Assembly (NCBI RefSeq): GCF_030546575.1
Contig: NZ_JAUOTN010000004.1
Location: 558,001 to 622,000 of the forward strand
DNA length: 64,000 bases
DNA from: Pontibacter coccineus
Lineage (GTDB): Bacteria > Bacteroidota > Bacteroidia > Cytophagales > Hymenobacteraceae
Direction of reading: 5' to 3'
In this document: positions 1-9,296 of the stretch, piece after piece
Numbering within the stretch: the first letter of the stretch is position 1
How the letters are laid out: every line of letters starts with the position of its first letter
Position numbers and translations under genes: made by a program
Notes under the pieces: generated by a model
Seen by the model: the letters and a program-made list of their open reading frames with translations, nothing else
Database searches by the model: none
Told to the model about the DNA's origin: nothing

Positions 1-186
1 AAGGGCGCTTTTCGGGTTCTCGAGCGAACGCATGTTTGGCAGGTCCCCGAACAAATTCAGGAAGTTGATGCTGACCGCATAAATGTACAGTATGAACACA
101 GCCAGGCCACTCAGGAAAAGCAGCCAGAGTGTGGAAATGATCTTGGGGAATACCGTTTTTGGTTTTGGGCGGGTGGTTGTTGCCAT
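1..186 (-). CDS. Penicillin-binding protein 1A, N-terminus (partial)
   Basis: The minus strand from an ATG at 184-186 runs open to the window edge for 62 codons. It starts with a basic cytoplasmic stretch (MATTTRPKPKTVFPK), then one hydrophobic anchor (about residues 17-40), then the motif LFGDLPNMRSLENPKSAL. That juxtamembrane motif is typical of Bacteroidota class A bifunctional transglycosylase/transpeptidases (PBP1A family), which build peptidoglycan in the periplasm. The start lies one base after the stop of sprE/porW (TAA-C-ATG), so the two genes are very probably co-transcribed. Catalytic domains lie outside the window, so the call rests on the N-terminus only. Confidence 0.72.
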   Translation of the reverse strand, partial: MATTTRPKPKTVFPKIISTLWLLFLSGLAVFILYIYAVSINFLNLFGDLPNMRSLENPKSAL

Positions 187-187
187 G

Positions 188-3085
188 TTAATTATTCGTT
201 CTGAAGTAATTCAGATATTCTTCTACATCCTTCTTCTGAAGCAACTTCTGCCAGTTTTCGGATGATATTGCAAAGGTAATGAATTCTACGCCTCGAATTT
301 TGCCTATCGGGGATTGCGGCGCTTTTTGTTTTATGGTATAAGCCTGTGCCTCTTTCAGGTTAGGGAAAGCCCGCAGCAGCAGCATGCCTCTGTTGCCATC
401 AAATGGCTGCTGCTCCAAAGCCAGCTTTTGGTTGCGGAAGTAGGTGTTGTTATACTTCTCATACTTGGCCCCGATGTCCTTGAAAGCGGCATGCTCTGTA
501 GGGTATAGCATCACAAAATAATAAGCCGAATCAGGGGCGCTGGTATAAGCCAGCGGATCAACGGCAGATGGCTGTACTTCTGGTGTCTGAGCCTTTGCGG
601 TGTCCTGTGCTGTAGCTGTCGTATCCAAAGGCGTGCCAATCTGAGCGGTGTTTGCTGTATTCGGTTTGGCAGTGGCCGTATCAGGGGCTGTATTCAGGTT
701 AAGCGGGCGTGGCTGTTGTGGTACCGTGTTTCGCCCACGTGCCGAGGCCAGGGCGATGCTGTTGCTAACCCGTTGCTCCGGCGTGCGCTCGTCCAGCTTT
801 TGTGCTGTGGGTGGCGCAGGTGCCTCCTGACGGAGTTGTTGCTTGCTCTCCAGGTCCTGGTAGCGCTTCAGCAATTCGTCGGCACGCGAGGTCAGCGTGC
901 TGGACGGATGCTGCTGCTTAAACGCCAGCAGTTGCTGCCGAAGCAATTCCGGTTTTTCGGAGCGGGCAGTGATCATGACGTGCAGGAAGGCTACTTTGTC
1001 AGGTATATCGTTGAGCGGGTATACCTGGCTCAGTTCTTTGAGGATAGTGGTCGCCTGCTGATACTCTCCCGATTCATACTGCGCAAAAGCTGAGTCATAA
1101 AGTGTGTGCGCTTTGATGTTGTCAAGTGCATTCTGACTCATGTAATTCGGGTCGTCTACCAACTTGGCATAGATCGTATTCGGGAATTGTTGTTTGATCC
1201 TGGTGTAATACGTGTCCTTCTGCTCGCTGCCTGCCCGACTGTAGATCAGGTATAGACTATAGTGTGTCTCGGCAGCATGTTCGGATTGCGGGAATCGCTG
1301 CAGGAACTTCTCGTAAGTCACCGTCGCATCTTCGGGCGAGTTGAGCTTTTGCGCATAAATGTTGCCCAGGCGGAACATGGCGTCCTCCAGCAATTTCTCG
1401 GACTGCTGCAGTGCCAGTGTTGTAGACGGAATATTCTGCAGATAAGTTTCAACCTGGGCCTGCAGACGGGCAGAGCGGGTTTCTTCGGATTCAGCTGCTG
1501 CAGTGTCGGTGGGCGCTTCCATCGCTACCACTTCTTCCTGACTTCCTACGGTCTCTCCACGGCTCAGAAGTCGCCAGTTGTCCTGCAGCGGACGGTCGCC
1601 CCAACGCCTCACGAACTCAGAGCGGGCTGTTGCCATGGCCGCCGGGTTATCAAAGTAAAATACACCTCCTGTATTGTTGCCTCCTGCTGCTGCATCCGGA
1701 TTATTGCGGCCTCCAACGGTTACGGCTGCCTGTTGTTCCTGGGCGCGGCGGCCCTGGCGCTGCTTTTCCTGCTCCAGTTGCTTGGCCTGTTCTTGCAGGC
1801 GGGCTTCTTCTTCCTGCTGCACCAGGTTCTGCACAAAAGTCAGGCGCTCGCCTTCGCTTAGGGCTGCCAAACGCTGCAGACTGTCCTGCAACTGGATCGT
1901 GTTGTACTGCTTTGTGAAGTCAGCCAGCACGTTGCGGCGTTCAAGCACCTGCTCGTACTCCAAGGATTGTTGCGGGTATACCTGCACGGCGCTGTCGTAA
2001 TAGGCTTGTGCCAGGTCGTACTTATTCAGGTTCTCGAAATAGATCTCACCGGCCAGCAGGTAGGTATAGGCTTTCTGGTTAGGTATAGTGCCGGGTGTTT
2101 TCAAAGAAGCTTCAATGTTCTGCAGTGCTTTGTCGAAGTGCTGCTGGCGGCGCTCAAACACTGCCATCTCGTAATAGATCTTGTCGCGGTACTCGGTGTT
2201 TTTCTCGTCGCGCAGCATTTTCTGGTAGTAGCCCGCAATGCGGTTCAGATCTTGTGCATCGTCCAGTTCCGACACCTGGCCCAGGTATAGCCGACTGAAA
2301 AAGCCCAGGTCGTAAGGCGGGTTGCGGCGCAAAATGCGGCTGTACTGCTGGTAAGCCTCCTTGCTCTGGCCGCGGTCCTGATACAGCCGGGCCAGTGAGA
2401 AGCGCACGCGCGACTGGTCATCCCGCTCCGTAAAGTTCGGCAGCGACAGGTCCAGGTTCTCGATCACAGCAGCGGTATCGCCTTGCATGAGGTGGTACTC
2501 GGCGCGGGCCAGGTATAGCTCGCGGGCATTGTCGCGGTTCAGGCGCTCTTTGCGCAAAAACTCCGATACCTGCCAGGCATTGTCCGTCTCCCCCAGCTTC
2601 AGGAATGCGCGCATCAGCCAAACCAGCGCCTCGTGTTTCACGTGGCGGTCTTTGCCGGTGGAGTTCACATACCGGAATGTCTGGGCAGCCTCCGGAAAGT
2701 TGAGTTCATAAAAGCGCACCTTGCCGATGACCAGGTAACTGTCGTCGATCCATTTGCTGTTCGGGTGGTACTGTATCGGGAAAGAGGCCTTTTTGATGAC
2801 ATCCTCCAGGTCGGCGGCGTGCGCCTTGTAGGTAGCCGAGTCAATGGGCGGGAAGATGGGAAGAGGCCGGTTGTAATCGTACACGGTCTGGTCCTGTATG
2901 CTCTTCTCGATCGCATCCAGCTTCTCTTTCGCTAAAAAGTAGCCATTGTAACGGGCCGTTGTGTTATGGTAGGCCTTGCTGAGCGGATTGTTGCGCTCGG
3001 CAGAACAACCTGCCAGTAAGAGGCAGGCCAACACGAAGAGAAGGTATGGTGAGTTTTTGCTCAAAGTATCGAAAATGTGCCGCAT
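188..3085 (-). CDS. sprE: SprE/PorW-type T9SS lipoprotein (TPR repeats)
   Basis: A 965-residue protein with a lipoprotein signal (LACLLLAGC, Cys at about residue 27), so it is likely anchored in the periplasm or outer membrane. The motif NNPLSKAYHNTTARYNG just after the Cys is typical of the SprE/PorW family. That family is a lipoprotein of type IX secretion and gliding that links the outer-membrane machinery to the PorLM motor. The body is a long run of helical tetratricopeptide repeats (about 90-400 and 570-770), with a Gln/Glu-rich coiled segment near 430-460. A low-complexity Pro/Thr/Ala linker (about 770-870) precedes a compact C-terminal domain with a YPTEHAAF-like start. The gene ends one base before the PBP1A start. 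Subfamily assignment is by motif recognition. Confidence 0.82.
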   Translation of the reverse strand: MRHIFDTLSKNSPYLLFVLACLLLAGCSAERNNPLSKAYHNTTARYNGYFLAKEKLDAIEKSIQDQTVYDYNRPLPIFPPIDSATYKAHAADLEDVIKKASFPIQYHPNSKWIDDSYLVIGKVRFYELNFPEAAQTFRYVNSTGKDRHVKHEALVWLMRAFLKLGETDNAWQVSEFLRKERLNRDNARELYLARAEYHLMQGDTAAVIENLDLSLPNFTERDDQSRVRFSLARLYQDRGQSKEAYQQYSRILRRNPPYDLGFFSRLYLGQVSELDDAQDLNRIAGYYQKMLRDEKNTEYRDKIYYEMAVFERRQQHFDKALQNIEASLKTPGTIPNQKAYTYLLAGEIYFENLNKYDLAQAYYDSAVQVYPQQSLEYEQVLERRNVLADFTKQYNTIQLQDSLQRLAALSEGERLTFVQNLVQQEEEARLQEQAKQLEQEKQRQGRRAQEQQAAVTVGGRNNPDAAAGGNNTGGVFYFDNPAAMATARSEFVRRWGDRPLQDNWRLLSRGETVGSQEEVVAMEAPTDTAAAESEETRSARLQAQVETYLQNIPSTTLALQQSEKLLEDAMFRLGNIYAQKLNSPEDATVTYEKFLQRFPQSEHAAETHYSLYLIYSRAGSEQKDTYYTRIKQQFPNTIYAKLVDDPNYMSQNALDNIKAHTLYDSAFAQYESGEYQQATTILKELSQVYPLNDIPDKVAFLHVMITARSEKPELLRQQLLAFKQQHPSSTLTSRADELLKRYQDLESKQQLRQEAPAPPTAQKLDERTPEQRVSNSIALASARGRNTVPQQPRPLNLNTAPDTATAKPNTANTAQIGTPLDTTATAQDTAKAQTPEVQPSAVDPLAYTSAPDSAYYFVMLYPTEHAAFKDIGAKYEKYNNTYFRNQKLALEQQPFDGNRGMLLLRAFPNLKEAQAYTIKQKAPQSPIGKIRGVEFITFAISSENWQKLLQKKDVEEYLNYFRTNN

Positions 3086-3318
3086 AAATGGCCAGCCCTG
3101 CGCTTATCACCTTATAACGGCCCGGCTATACCTGAAAGTATCCAAGCTGAAACGGCGCGCAAGCTGCAAACCATCTACAAAAATACAATAATATGCCAAT
3201 TATGTAAGGGCCTCGGGATAAAGCCTGAAGCTCGCTATTGAACTATAGAAAATAAGAAATGGTTTCAGGCCTCAGAAGGCACCGTGGACAACCTAAAAAG
3301 CTGGCGAAATAATGTCGG

Positions 3319-3353
3319 TTTGCACAGAAGCCCGTGAAAAAAGCGTAATTTTG
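3319..3353 (+). promoter_or_regulatory. Promoter of the ATP synthase operon (Bacteroidota type)
   Basis: TTTG at 3319-3322 and TAATTTTG at 3346-3353 match the Bacteroidota -33 (TTG/TTTG) and -7 (TAnnTTTG) elements. The 23-base spacing is at the long end of the accepted range. A start site near 3359 would leave a leader of about 20 bases before the atpZ ATG. The rest of the 295-base gap from sprE holds nothing else I can name. Confidence 0.5.
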
Positions 3354-3379
3354 TAAATCATTGAAAAACAACCCAGCGC

Positions 3380-3610
3380 ATGGCACAGCCAGACGAACAG
3401 AAGCCGAAGGGCGAGGACTCTTTTAAAGGCTACCTGAAGTATTCGGGGCTGGCCTTCCAGATGATCGGAGCGATGGTGTTGGCCGCCTGGGCCGGCTCGG
3501 CGCTGGACGAGCGCATGGGCAACGAAAATCCGTGGATGACGATCATATTGCTGGTAGTAGCTGTGGTGGCCTCCATGGTGTTGGTAATAGTATCCTTAAA
3601 CAAAAAGTAA
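3380..3610 (+). CDS. AtpZ/AtpI-family ATP synthase accessory protein
   Basis: A 76-residue protein with a charged N-terminus and two hydrophobic hairpin segments (about residues 22-40 and 52-73) separated by a short polar loop (ALDERMGNENPW). This is the usual size and shape of the AtpZ family, whose members sit first in many F-type ATP synthase operons and are thought to help c-ring assembly or carry Mg2+/Ca2+. It directly follows the operon promoter, and the next gene begins 5 bases after its stop. The function is taken from position and family, not from a catalytic motif. Confidence 0.75.
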   Translation: MAQPDEQKPKGEDSFKGYLKYSGLAFQMIGAMVLAAWAGSALDERMGNENPWMTIILLVVAVVASMVLVIVSLNKK

Positions 3611-3615
3611 CCGCA

Positions 3616-3999
3616 TTGAAATTCTTTAAGAACCTCCTCATTTTCACAGGTGTCGTGAGCATTGGCATCGGCCTGCTCTCATTTTATACAGGCACGGCAC
3701 TCCTTCACCCGCTTATCTGGTATATTTTAGGTTTTATGGTCTTTGTTACGGCGCTGGCCTTTTATGTGTCGCGGCTGGGCGTGGGCTACGACCCGGATAA
3801 CTTTCAGCTGTACTACTTTGGCTCAATGGGTTTCCGGATGATCCTCAGCATCGCCGTCATATTTGTTTACATCTACATGTACTCCGAAAATGAGCTGCAG
3901 TTCGTTTTCAACTTCTTCGCGTTATATTTTCTATTTACCGGGTTTGAAATCTACAGCTTAATAACTAACTTCGCACCGCAATTGAAAAAGCAAAGCTAG
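3616..3999 (+). CDS. AtpI-like membrane protein of the atp operon
   Basis: About 127 residues with four predicted membrane segments (near residues 7-28, 33-53, 72-92 and 97-117). I place the start at TTG 3616, because the upstream in-frame ATG at 3532 lies inside atpZ in another frame and would add a non-hydrophobic leader. From TTG the protein begins MKFFKNLLIFTG, a normal membrane-protein N-terminus. Similar small membrane proteins sit between atpZ and atpB in Cytophagales atp operons, where they may play an AtpI-like assembly role. No conserved motif proves this. The start codon is the weakest part of the call. Confidence 0.65.
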   Translation: MKFFKNLLIFTGVVSIGIGLLSFYTGTALLHPLIWYILGFMVFVTALAFYVSRLGVGYDPDNFQLYYFGSMGFRMILSIAVIFVYIYMYSENELQFVFNFFALYFLFTGFEIYSLITNFAPQLKKQS

Positions 4000-4043
4000 A
4001 AATAGCTTTTGTAGATTTTAACTTTGCTTCTAAATCTCTCTTA

Positions 4044-5078
4044 ATGAAGAAGTTATTTATTTTACTGTTTTCCTTCCTGACAATCTCTGCTCATGTGGAG
4101 GCTGCGGCGGAAGGCGGCGAGTTCAAGCCAGGCGATATGATCACCCATCACATCGCCGATGACTATACCTGGCATTTTGCCGATGGTGTAACGCTATACC
4201 TTCCTGTTATCCTGATCGATAACGGTGCTCCAAAGGTGTTTTCATCGAGTAACTTCTATGACGAGAATCATGCGTTGGTGCCTTACGAAGGCTATGTGCT
4301 GAGTCACGGTCACATCTACCGTGCGGATGCCAATGGCCAGCAGGCTGCTGACCAGTCTTCTCTTTTAGACTTCTCTATTACAAAGAACGTGGCTTCGCTT
4401 TTCATTAGTGTGGCCCTGCTGCTGCTGGTGTTCTTCACGATTGCTGGCAGCTATAATAAAAGCCGTGGCAAGGCGCCAAGAGGGCTGCAGTCTTTCTTTG
4501 AGCCGATCATCATCTTTATTCGTGATGAAATCGCCAAGGCGAACATTGGTCCGAAGTACGAGCGCTACATGCCCTACCTGCTGACCATTTTCTTCTTCAT
4601 CTGGTTCAACAACCTGCTTGGTTTGATGCCGGGCGGTGCCAACCTGACAGGCAACATCGCGGTAACGTTGGTTTTGGCTACCATGACATTGTTGATCACG
4701 GTGTTCAGTGGCAATAAGAGCTACTGGTCGCACATCTTTGCTACACCGGGTGTTCCTACCTGGCTGGCTCCGATCATGATCCCTGTTGAACTGATCGGTA
4801 TCCTGACAAAGCCGTTCTCGCTGATGGTTCGACTTTTCGCCAACATCACGGCGGGTCACATCATCATCCTGTCGCTGTTCAGCCTCATCTTTATCTTCGA
4901 GAGTATCTTCGTGGCGCCGTTGAGTGTTGCCTTCGCCATCTTCATGTTCTTCCTGGAGTTGTTCGTGGCCCTGCTGCAGGCGTACATCTTCACCCTGCTG
5001 TCAGCGATGTACTTCGGTGGCGCGGTAGAGGAGCACGACCATGTAGGTGATCACGGTCACGGCGACGGAGCACATTAA
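4044..5078 (+). CDS. atpB: ATP synthase F0 subunit a
   Basis: The 344-residue proton-channel stator subunit, which works with the c-ring in the inner membrane. It has a cleavable-looking signal peptide (residues 1-20), then the roughly 90-residue periplasmic extension common in Bacteroidota, then the conserved membrane core from about residue 115. The core shows the helix with the essential arginine (KPFSLMVRLFANITAGH, Arg near 256) and a C-terminal helix rich in Leu and Phe with a Gln (ALLQAYIFTLLSAMYF). The protein ends in a histidine-rich tail (HDHVGDHGHGDGAH) that could bind metal. It is much longer than the E. coli protein (271 residues) because of the N-terminal extension. Confidence 0.95.
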   Translation: MKKLFILLFSFLTISAHVEAAAEGGEFKPGDMITHHIADDYTWHFADGVTLYLPVILIDNGAPKVFSSSNFYDENHALVPYEGYVLSHGHIYRADANGQQAADQSSLLDFSITKNVASLFISVALLLLVFFTIAGSYNKSRGKAPRGLQSFFEPIIIFIRDEIAKANIGPKYERYMPYLLTIFFFIWFNNLLGLMPGGANLTGNIAVTLVLATMTLLITVFSGNKSYWSHIFATPGVPTWLAPIMIPVELIGILTKPFSLMVRLFANITAGHIIILSLFSLIFIFESIFVAPLSVAFAIFMFFLELFVALLQAYIFTLLSAMYFGGAVEEHDHVGDHGHGDGAH

Positions 5079-5097
5079 TCTGTTTTTTATTTTTTAA

Positions 5098-5379
<282 letters not shown>

Positions 5380-5396
5380 TATCCTTTGTATTTGGT

Positions 5397-5428
5397 CTCT
5401 CGTCCGGACGCATGGTCCGGACGGAGAG
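5397..5428 (+). promoter_or_regulatory. Intercistronic hairpin between atpE and atpF
   Basis: The left arm CTCTCGTCCGGAC (5397-5409) pairs with the right arm GTCCGGACGGAGAG (5415-5428). The stem has about 13 pairs with one bulged base and a 5-base loop. Each arm contains the self-complementary GTCCGGAC. No T-run follows, so it is not a classic terminator. An mRNA stability or processing element that raises atpE output is a reasonable inference. Confidence 0.6.
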
Positions 5429-5511
5429 ATTAAAAATAGTTAAATAGTTAAAAGCACTGCCGGTGAGAGCCGGTGAACTGATTAAAACCTAATTATTCAA
5501 ATTCATACACA

Positions 5512-6006
5512 ATGGAATTAGTAACCCCAGGTATAGGTTTAATTTTCTGGCAGACGGTGACTTTCATCATCGTGCTGTTTTTGCTTTCCAAGTTCGCCTG
5601 GAAGCCAATCATGAACGCCCTGAATGAGCGTGAAACTTCTATCGAGAATGCACTGAGCGCTGCCGAGAAAGCAAAGCTGGAAATGCAGGGGCTGAAGGCT
5701 GAGAACGAGAAACTGCTGGCCGAAGCCCGCATGGAGCGTGACAAGATCCTGAAAGAAGCTTCTGATGCCGGCAATGCCCTGATTGAGACAGCAAAGCAAA
5801 AGGCAAACGAAGAAGGTTCGCGCATGATCGCACAGGCGCGTGAGGCTATTGAAAACGAAAAGCGTGCCGCTATCACGGAAGTGAAGAACATGGCTGCCGT
5901 GCTTTCAGTGGACATCGCGGAGCGCATCCTGCGCAAAGAACTGAGTAACCCACAGGCGCAGCATGAGCTTGCCAAGGATTACATCAAAGAAGTAACGCTT
6001 AACTAA
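5512..6006 (+). CDS. atpF: ATP synthase F0 subunit b
   Basis: A 164-residue peripheral-stalk subunit. One N-terminal membrane helix (about residues 9-28, GLIFWQTVTFIIVLFLLSKF) contains the FWQ motif usual in bacterial b subunits. A long, charged, Ala/Glu/Lys-rich helix follows (about 40-140) and forms the right-handed coiled coil of the stator. The C-terminal part (ILRKELSNPQAQHELAKDYI) contacts delta. The length is close to the 156-residue E. coli subunit. Confidence 0.95.
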   Translation: MELVTPGIGLIFWQTVTFIIVLFLLSKFAWKPIMNALNERETSIENALSAAEKAKLEMQGLKAENEKLLAEARMERDKILKEASDAGNALIETAKQKANEEGSRMIAQAREAIENEKRAAITEVKNMAAVLSVDIAERILRKELSNPQAQHELAKDYIKEVTLN

Positions 6007-6058
6007 TCGTATCAACATAGCCCTGTCACCCTTGGTGAGGAGGCCATAATAAAGCAAT

Positions 6059-6616
6059 ATGTCAGAAATTAGAATTGCTTCGAGATACGCAAAGTCACTG
6101 ATTGAGCTGGCACAGGAAAAAGGTGTGCTGGAGCAAGTGAAGGAGGACATGGATATGTTCGCCAAAGTACTTGACCAGAACAGAGAACTGAAGCTCCTGA
6201 TGCGTAACCCGGTCGTGAAGTCAGACAAGAAACTGGCCGTTATCAATGCGGTATTCAAAGGCAAAGTAAACGACCTTACCCTGGCTTTCTTTAAGATCGT
6301 GGCCCAAAAAGGCCGTGAGTCGGTGCTTGTGTTTATTGCTCCTGAGTTTACGAAGCAGTACAATGTGTACAAAGGCATCACAACAGCCAGCGTAACCACG
6401 GCAGTGCCGCTTACAGAAGAACTTCGCAACGAACTTGGCCAGCGCCTGGTAGCACAGACTGGTCAGCGCGTAGAATTAGAAGAAAAGATTGATACGACCC
6501 TCATTGGTGGCTTCGTGCTCCGCGTGGGCGATCAGCAGATTGACAGCTCTGTGAAGTATAACCTGAACAAGCTGAGAAATAAATTTAAAGACAACCCCTA
6601 TATCAATAAATTATAA
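6059..6616 (+). CDS. atpH: ATP synthase F1 subunit delta
   Basis: A 185-residue subunit linking the peripheral stalk to the top of the alpha/beta hexamer. The N-terminal helical domain begins with the typical [15 protein letters not shown], and the C-terminal region carries the conserved [20 protein letters not shown] motif (about residues 144-163) of the delta/OSCP family. The stop is 2 bases before the atpA ATG, which suggests translational coupling. Confidence 0.95.
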   Translation: MSEIRIASRYAKSLIELAQEKGVLEQVKEDMDMFAKVLDQNRELKLLMRNPVVKSDKKLAVINAVFKGKVNDLTLAFFKIVAQKGRESVLVFIAPEFTKQYNVYKGITTASVTTAVPLTEELRNELGQRLVAQTGQRVELEEKIDTTLIGGFVLRVGDQQIDSSVKYNLNKLRNKFKDNPYINKL

Positions 6617-6618
6617 TC

Positions 6619-8199
6619 ATGGCAGAAGTAAGACCTGACGAAGTATCAGCCATACTAAGAGAGCAGCTATCTGGCTTCCGTTCTGAGGCAGAATTGGAAG
6701 AAGTAGGTACAGTACTGCAAGTGGGTGACGGTGTCGCTCGTATCTATGGCCTTTCCAAAGCACAGTCTGGAGAGCTATTAGAGTTTGAGAACGGACTTCA
6801 GGCGCTTGTTCTGAACCTGGAAGAAGACAACGTAGGTGCCGTAATGCTGGGCGACTACAGCGAAATCAAAGAGGGCGCCACTGTAAGAAGAACAAACCGT
6901 ATCGCCTCTGTAAAAGTAGGTGATGGCATCATCGGCCGTGTGGTTAACACACTGGGTCAGCCAATCGACGGTAGAGGTCCTGTTGCAGGTGATCTGTACG
7001 ACATGCCACTGGAGCGTAAAGCACCAGGTGTGGTATTCCGTCAGCCGGTAAACGAGCCAATGCAGACGGGTATCAAGGCGATCGACTCCATGATTCCGAT
7101 TGGCCGTGGCCAGCGTGAGCTGATCATCGGTGACCGCCAGACAGGTAAGTCTGCCGTTGCGATTGACACCATCCTGAACCAGCGCGAGTTCTTCGAAAAA
7201 GGACAGCCTGTGTTCTGTATATATGTGGCCGTAGGTCAGAAAGCATCTACAGTAGCCCAGGTAGTGAAGTCACTGACAGAAGGTGGCGCGATGGATTATA
7301 CAGTAGTCGTTGCGGCTTCTGCTTCTGATCCGGCTCCAATGCAGTTCTTTGCTCCATTTACTGGTGCGGCTATCGGTGAGTTCTTCCGCGATACCGGCCG
7401 TCCTGCACTGGTTGTTTATGACGACCTTTCCAAGCAGGCCGTTGCTTACCGCGAAGTGTCTCTGCTGCTGCGTCGTCCTCCAGGGCGTGAAGCTTATCCT
7501 GGTGACGTATTCTACCTGCACTCCCGCTTATTGGAGCGTGCCGCTAAGGTAAACGCCTCTGACGAGATCGCCCGTAACATGAACGACTTGCCAGAGTCAA
7601 TCCGTCACTTAGTAAAAGGTGGTGGTTCTTTGACGGCTCTTCCGATCATCGAGACACAGGCTGGTGACGTTTCTGCTTATATCCCGACGAACGTGATCTC
7701 GATCACAGACGGTCAGATCTTCCTGGAAACCAACCTTTTCAACTCCGGTATACGTCCTGCGATCAACGTAGGTATCTCGGTATCACGTGTGGGTGGTAAC
7801 GCTCAGATCAAGGCGATGAAGAAAGTATCTGGTACCCTGAAGCTGGATCAGGCGCAGTTCCGTGAACTGGAAGCGTTTGCCAAATTCGGTTCTGACCTGG
7901 ATGCCGCGACTAAGCTGACAATTGAGCGTGGTCGTCGTAACCTCGAGATCCTGAAGCAGCCACAGTTCTCTCCGGTATCAGTTTCTGAGCAGGTAGCGAT
8001 CATCTACTGCGCTACAAACGGTCTTCTGGACAACGTGCCTGTAAACGAGGTTAGAACGTTCGAGAAAGACTTCCTGCGCACGATGCGTGCCCAGCACCAG
8101 GACACCCTGAACGCACTGTTGGCCGGCAAGCTGGACGACGAGACGACAGGTGTTATCAAGCAGGTAGCCAGAGAGCTTTCTGCCCGTTACAAAAAGTAA
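6619..8199 (+). CDS. atpA: ATP synthase F1 subunit alpha
   Basis: A 526-residue non-catalytic nucleotide-binding subunit of the F1 head. The beta-barrel domain is at the N-terminus. The P-loop GDRQTGKSA is near residues 171-179. The family signature follows ([14 protein letters not shown], about 380-393), and the arginine-finger region has the conserved SVSRVGG context. The C-terminal helical domain closes the protein. Length matches the family. The gene contains a single copy of the window-wide core hexamer, unlike most of its surroundings. The beta (atpD) and epsilon (atpC) genes are absent from this operon, as is usual in Bacteroidota, where they form a separate pair. Confidence 0.97.
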   Translation: MAEVRPDEVSAILREQLSGFRSEAELEEVGTVLQVGDGVARIYGLSKAQSGELLEFENGLQALVLNLEEDNVGAVMLGDYSEIKEGATVRRTNRIASVKVGDGIIGRVVNTLGQPIDGRGPVAGDLYDMPLERKAPGVVFRQPVNEPMQTGIKAIDSMIPIGRGQRELIIGDRQTGKSAVAIDTILNQREFFEKGQPVFCIYVAVGQKASTVAQVVKSLTEGGAMDYTVVVAASASDPAPMQFFAPFTGAAIGEFFRDTGRPALVVYDDLSKQAVAYREVSLLLRRPPGREAYPGDVFYLHSRLLERAAKVNASDEIARNMNDLPESIRHLVKGGGSLTALPIIETQAGDVSAYIPTNVISITDGQIFLETNLFNSGIRPAINVGISVSRVGGNAQIKAMKKVSGTLKLDQAQFRELEAFAKFGSDLDAATKLTIERGRRNLEILKQPQFSPVSVSEQVAIIYCATNGLLDNVPVNEVRTFEKDFLRTMRAQHQDTLNALLAGKLDDETTGVIKQVARELSARYKK

Positions 8200-8205
8200 T
8201 ATTTG

Positions 8206-8258
8206 GTTATGAGTTAGAGACTGCTGATAAAAGTGGTCTCTAACTTTATGCTCATAAC
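8206..8258 (+). promoter_or_regulatory. Intercistronic hairpin between atpA and atpG
   Basis: GTTAGAGAC (8213-8221) pairs with GTCTCTAAC (8236-8244) around a 14-base loop. A second helix, GTTATGAG (8206-8213) with CTCATAAC (8251-8258), can extend it across a 6-7 base bulge. It fills most of the gap before atpG and lacks a T-run. A role in segmental mRNA stability is inferred. Confidence 0.5.
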
Positions 8259-8267
8259 ATATAGAAT

Positions 8268-9155
8268 ATGGCAAGTTTAAAAGAGGTTAGAAGCCGCATC
8301 ACATCCGTTTCGTCGACACAGCAGATCACCAAAGCCATGAAAATGGTGGCGGCTGCCAAGTTGAGACGTGCTCAGGACAACATTCTGCGCATGCGCCCTT
8401 ATGCGCAGCGCCTGAGTGGCATCCTGGCTAATCTGTCTCAGCTGACAGAGGGTTCTGTGTCGAACAAATACTCTGAAAAGCGCGAAGCGAACAGAGTGCT
8501 TGTGATCGTGGTAACGTCTGATCGTGGTCTGGCGGGTGCTTTTAACTCAAACATCATTAAAGCAGCCAATGTACTGGCACAAGGCAAATACCGCAGCCAG
8601 CAAGAGGCCGGTAACCTTACCTTCCTGACAATTGGTCGTAAAGGTGCTGAAGCGTTGAGTAAGCGTGGTTACAAAGTGATCAGTGACTACACTGGCACGT
8701 TCGCAAACCTTTCTTTTGACACCGTTCGCATTGCCGCGGAGCGTGCCATGGATGGTTTCGTTGCCCGTGAGTTTGATCAGGTTGACATCATCTACAACGA
8801 ATTCAAAAACGTGGCGACACAGATTGTACGCAACGAGCAGTTCCTGCCAATTGAAGATAAGCCTGTAGAGGAAACAGCCAACAGCATGGTGTCTGACTAT
8901 ACCTTTGAGCCATCAAAAGAGCAGATCATCGAGGAGCTTATACCTAAGTCGCTCAAGATTCAGGTATACAAAGCGGTGCTGGAGTCGAATGCCTCCGAGC
9001 ACGGTGCCCGAATGACTGCCATGGACAAAGCGACAGAAAACGCAGGCGAACTGCTGAAAGAACTGAAGCTTACCTACAACAGGACGCGTCAGGCGGCCAT
9101 CACGAAGGAAATTCTCGAGATCGTGGGTGGTGCAGAGGCGCTTGCTGCAAAATAG
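8268..9155 (+). CDS. atpG: ATP synthase F1 subunit gamma
   Basis: A 295-residue central-stalk rotor subunit. The N-terminal coiled-coil helix (SLKEVRSRITSVSSTQQITKAMKMVAAAKLRRAQ) and the C-terminal helix with the family signature (ITKEILEIVGGAEAL, near residues 277-291) form the asymmetric shaft inside the alpha/beta hexamer. The central Rossmann-like domain contains VVTSDRGLAGAFN. It is the last gene of the operon and is followed within 25 bases by a strong intrinsic terminator. Confidence 0.96.
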   Translation: MASLKEVRSRITSVSSTQQITKAMKMVAAAKLRRAQDNILRMRPYAQRLSGILANLSQLTEGSVSNKYSEKREANRVLVIVVTSDRGLAGAFNSNIIKAANVLAQGKYRSQQEAGNLTFLTIGRKGAEALSKRGYKVISDYTGTFANLSFDTVRIAAERAMDGFVAREFDQVDIIYNEFKNVATQIVRNEQFLPIEDKPVEETANSMVSDYTFEPSKEQIIEELIPKSLKIQVYKAVLESNASEHGARMTAMDKATENAGELLKELKLTYNRTRQAAITKEILEIVGGAEALAAK

Positions 9156-9178
9156 ATTGAATTACCAGACATAAAAGC

Positions 9179-9213
9179 AACGCCCATCACACCAGGTGGG
9201 CGTTCTTTTTTTG
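9179..9213 (+). terminator. Rho-independent terminator of the atp operon
   Basis: AACGCCCA (9179-9186) pairs perfectly with TGGGCGTT (9197-9204) around a 10-base loop. A run of eight T follows from 9206. It lies 24 bases after the atpG stop. Confidence 0.9.
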
Positions 9214-9296
9214 GGGATATAATACAGTGTGTTATATTTTTGTTAAAACATCGAATGCAGGACCGTACGCTAGCCGATAAGCTGGGAAGTGTTGCC

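Noticed and set aside
1262-2298. Long plus-strand frames opposite sprE and other genes
   Set aside because: They are antisense shadows of GC-rich genes, with Cys/Leu/Arg-rich low-quality translations.
3532-3615. ATG 3532 as start of the AtpI-like gene
   Set aside because: It would overlap atpZ by 79 bases and add a polar, non-conserved leader; TTG 3616 gives a normal membrane-protein start.
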